DNA of 53,980 bases, from NCBI GenBank assembly GCA_902786665.1, contig CADADN010000020.1:1-53980 (forward strand). The letters run 5' to 3'. The stretch's first letter is position 1, and every line of letters begins with the position of its first letter. The notes beneath the pieces were generated by a model. The model saw only the letters and a program-made list of their open reading frames with translations. It searched no databases and had not been told where the DNA came from. Of this stretch, positions 52,857 to 53,980 are shown piece by piece. A program made the translations under genes and the position numbers. This DNA is from an uncultured Prevotellaceae bacterium. GTDB lineage: Bacteria > Bacteroidota > Bacteroidia > Bacteroidales > Bacteroidaceae.

Positions 52857-52900
52857 GAATCATGGGGACGGAGTTCTTGAATCATGGGGACGGAGTTTTT
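52857..52900. repeat. 22-bp direct repeat
   Basis: Two consecutive copies of GAATCATGGGGACGGAGTT plus CTT or TTT, with one base difference. No gene overlaps it. Confidence 0.8.
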
Positions 52901-53023
52901 GATACGTTTTTGTTGGAGCTTTACCTCCTGAAGTGAATTTGCACATTCAGAACAATAGCAGCAAGACAATCAAGGTGAAACAGAAAGGATATGATACTTC
53001 AACTCATTCCATTGTTTGTTAAT

Positions 53024-53056
53024 ACAGAAACACAGAGAAAAACTCTGTGTTTCTGT
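53024..53056. terminator. terminator-like hairpin
   Basis: A perfect 14-bp stem (53024-53037 with 53043-53056) over an A5 loop, without a T run. It stands about 285 nt after the EamA stop and before the next promoter. Confidence 0.5.
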
Positions 53057-53119
53057 GTGTCATAGGATTGTGAGTATGAAATATGAAGTTGAAAACCAAA
53101 TAAAAACTTTGCCATTCTT

Positions 53120-53150
53120 TTTGTTTTGCACTCGGCTTTTGCTATATTTG
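53120..53150 (+). promoter_or_regulatory. promoter of the second AAA-ATPase-like gene
   Basis: TTTG (53120-53123), 19 nt and TATATTTG (53143-53150) match both Bacteroidota elements, 26 nt before the start codon. Confidence 0.75.
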
Positions 53151-53176
53151 CAGAAAAATTGCAAGAGACGACAACT

Positions 53177-53980
53177 ATGGAGCAGCAGAAGCCAAAGCGA
53201 ATACCCTATGGGATGCAGAATTGGGAGGACGTGCGCCTTTGTAATTATTACTATGTGGATAAGACCCGTTTCATCCCCGAGATAGAGGCGGCCAACCGTT
53301 TCTTTTTCTTCATCCGCCCGCGCCGTTTCGGCAAGTCGCTGATGATGAACATGCTTCGTCAGTACTACGACATCCGTAAAGCACCGCTTTTCGACCGCCT
53401 TTTTGGCGACCTGTGGATTGGCCAGCACCCCACCGAGGCACACAACACCTATCTGGTGCTATACCTTAACTTCTCCGTCTTCTCGGGCGATTTGGAAGGG
53501 TATAAGGAGCGTATGGACGGTTATTGCCGCATACAGTTCGAGGGATTTATAAGAGACTATGACAGCCTGTTGCCGGCCAACGCCCTTGAGTTGCTCCGCG
53601 CAGAGAAAGGCGCTGCCAACCAGTTGGCCGCCCTTGTGCGTCTCTGCAATGAAGTAGGTCAACAAATCTACCTCTTCATTGATGAATACGACCACTTCAC
53701 CAACATCATCCTCTCCGACCCTTCCATAGAGCAGTCCTACAAGGCCGAGACCCATGGCAAGGGGGCCTACCGTGCCTTCTTCAACACCATCAAGGGCGGC
53801 ACCGACAGCGCCATCAAGCGCCTCTTCATCACCGGTGTCAGTCCCGTGACGATGGACGACCTGACCAGCGGCTTCAACATTGGCACCAATTACACTATGA
53901 ACGCCAAATTCAACGCCATGGTGGGCTTCACCGAGGAGGAGGTTCGTGAGATGCTCGACTACTACCGGCAGTTCCATCCC
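53177..53980 (+). CDS. AAA-ATPase-like domain protein, 3' end outside window
   Basis: An open frame of 268 codons runs off the window end without a stop. The product starts MEQQKPKRIPYGMQNWEDV and shows YYYVDKTRFIPEIE, the modified P-loop FFIRPRRFGKSLMMN near residue 50, the Walker B IYLFIDEYDHF near residue 160, and FITGVSPVTMDDLTSGFNIG. This is the PF09820-type AAA-ATPase domain. A C-terminal PD-(D/E)XK domain is expected beyond the window. It is a clearer family member than the gene at 11513, whose P-loop is CRRFGKS. Function is unknown. Confidence 0.92.
   Translation, partial: MEQQKPKRIPYGMQNWEDVRLCNYYYVDKTRFIPEIEAANRFFFFIRPRRFGKSLMMNMLRQYYDIRKAPLFDRLFGDLWIGQHPTEAHNTYLVLYLNFSVFSGDLEGYKERMDGYCRIQFEGFIRDYDSLLPANALELLRAEKGAANQLAALVRLCNEVGQQIYLFIDEYDHFTNIILSDPSIEQSYKAETHGKGAYRAFFNTIKGGTDSAIKRLFITGVSPVTMDDLTSGFNIGTNYTMNAKFNAMVGFTEEEVREMLDYYRQFHP

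Overview
The window reads as one chromosomal segment of a Bacteroidota species, most likely in or near Prevotellaceae. The grounds are a SusC/SusD pair, a PorZ-like type IX secretion protein, the long form of IspG, and many promoters of the Bacteroidota type (TTTG, 19-20 nt, TAnnTTTG). I see no insertion sequence, prophage, integrase or CRISPR array. Most genes are conserved chromosomal functions. The unusual signals lie in the intergenic DNA.

Layout. 1-225: palindromic repeat element and the mutS terminator. 226-2856: mutS (-). 2970-3280: a dense cluster of DnaA-box matches in AT-rich DNA, a candidate replication origin or other DnaA-binding locus. 3310-3532: nested tandem repeat. 3512-11206: minus-strand operon leuS, yitT-like, rdgB, porZ-like, acyltransferase. 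11513-13096: AAA-ATPase-like/PD-(D/E)XK protein (+). 13229-13680: five tRNA genes (-), several with non-canonical core bases. 13690-14586: gene-free and rich in hairpins. 14587-18886: operon of a GH3-family enzyme, an Ig-like lipoprotein and a DUF3108 protein. 19023-23401: operon rpoN, PAP2-like, purE, ispG. 23571-29308: operon of an acetyltransferase-like protein, parE, a ctpA-like protease and a papain-like lipoprotein protease, preceded by a promoter present in three tandem copies. 29309-30246: gene-free, with a possible structured RNA. 30247-35395: susC and susD (+) with no enzyme genes alongside. 35535-41286: minus-strand genes for a THUMP-like methyltransferase, a VanX-like dipeptidase, LemA, a TPM protein, YbeY, CoaD and RuvB. 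41529-41602: tRNA-CAT (+). 41678-43273: C69 dipeptidase (-). 43549-48751: plus-strand cysS, zinc-ribbon membrane protein, SGNH hydrolase and a double-domain esterase. 48821-50836: helix-hairpin-helix/outer-membrane barrel protein (-) with a duplicated promoter. 51142-51755: small ORF plus secreted protein. 51858-52739: EamA transporter. 53177-end: start of a second AAA-ATPase-like protein, cut by the window.

Two genome-scale habits stand out. Degenerate short tandem repeats with 7-11 bp units sit directly at gene 3' ends at many loci, with a different unit at most of them. Two minus-strand transcription units begin with complete promoters that have been duplicated in tandem. The tRNA array is the most unusual gene-level feature. 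By function the window mixes genome maintenance (MutS, RuvB, ParE, RdgB), translation (LeuS, CysS, tRNAs, YbeY), cofactor and precursor synthesis (IspG, PurE, CoaD) and envelope biology (SusCD, PorZ, proteases, lipoproteins, esterases).
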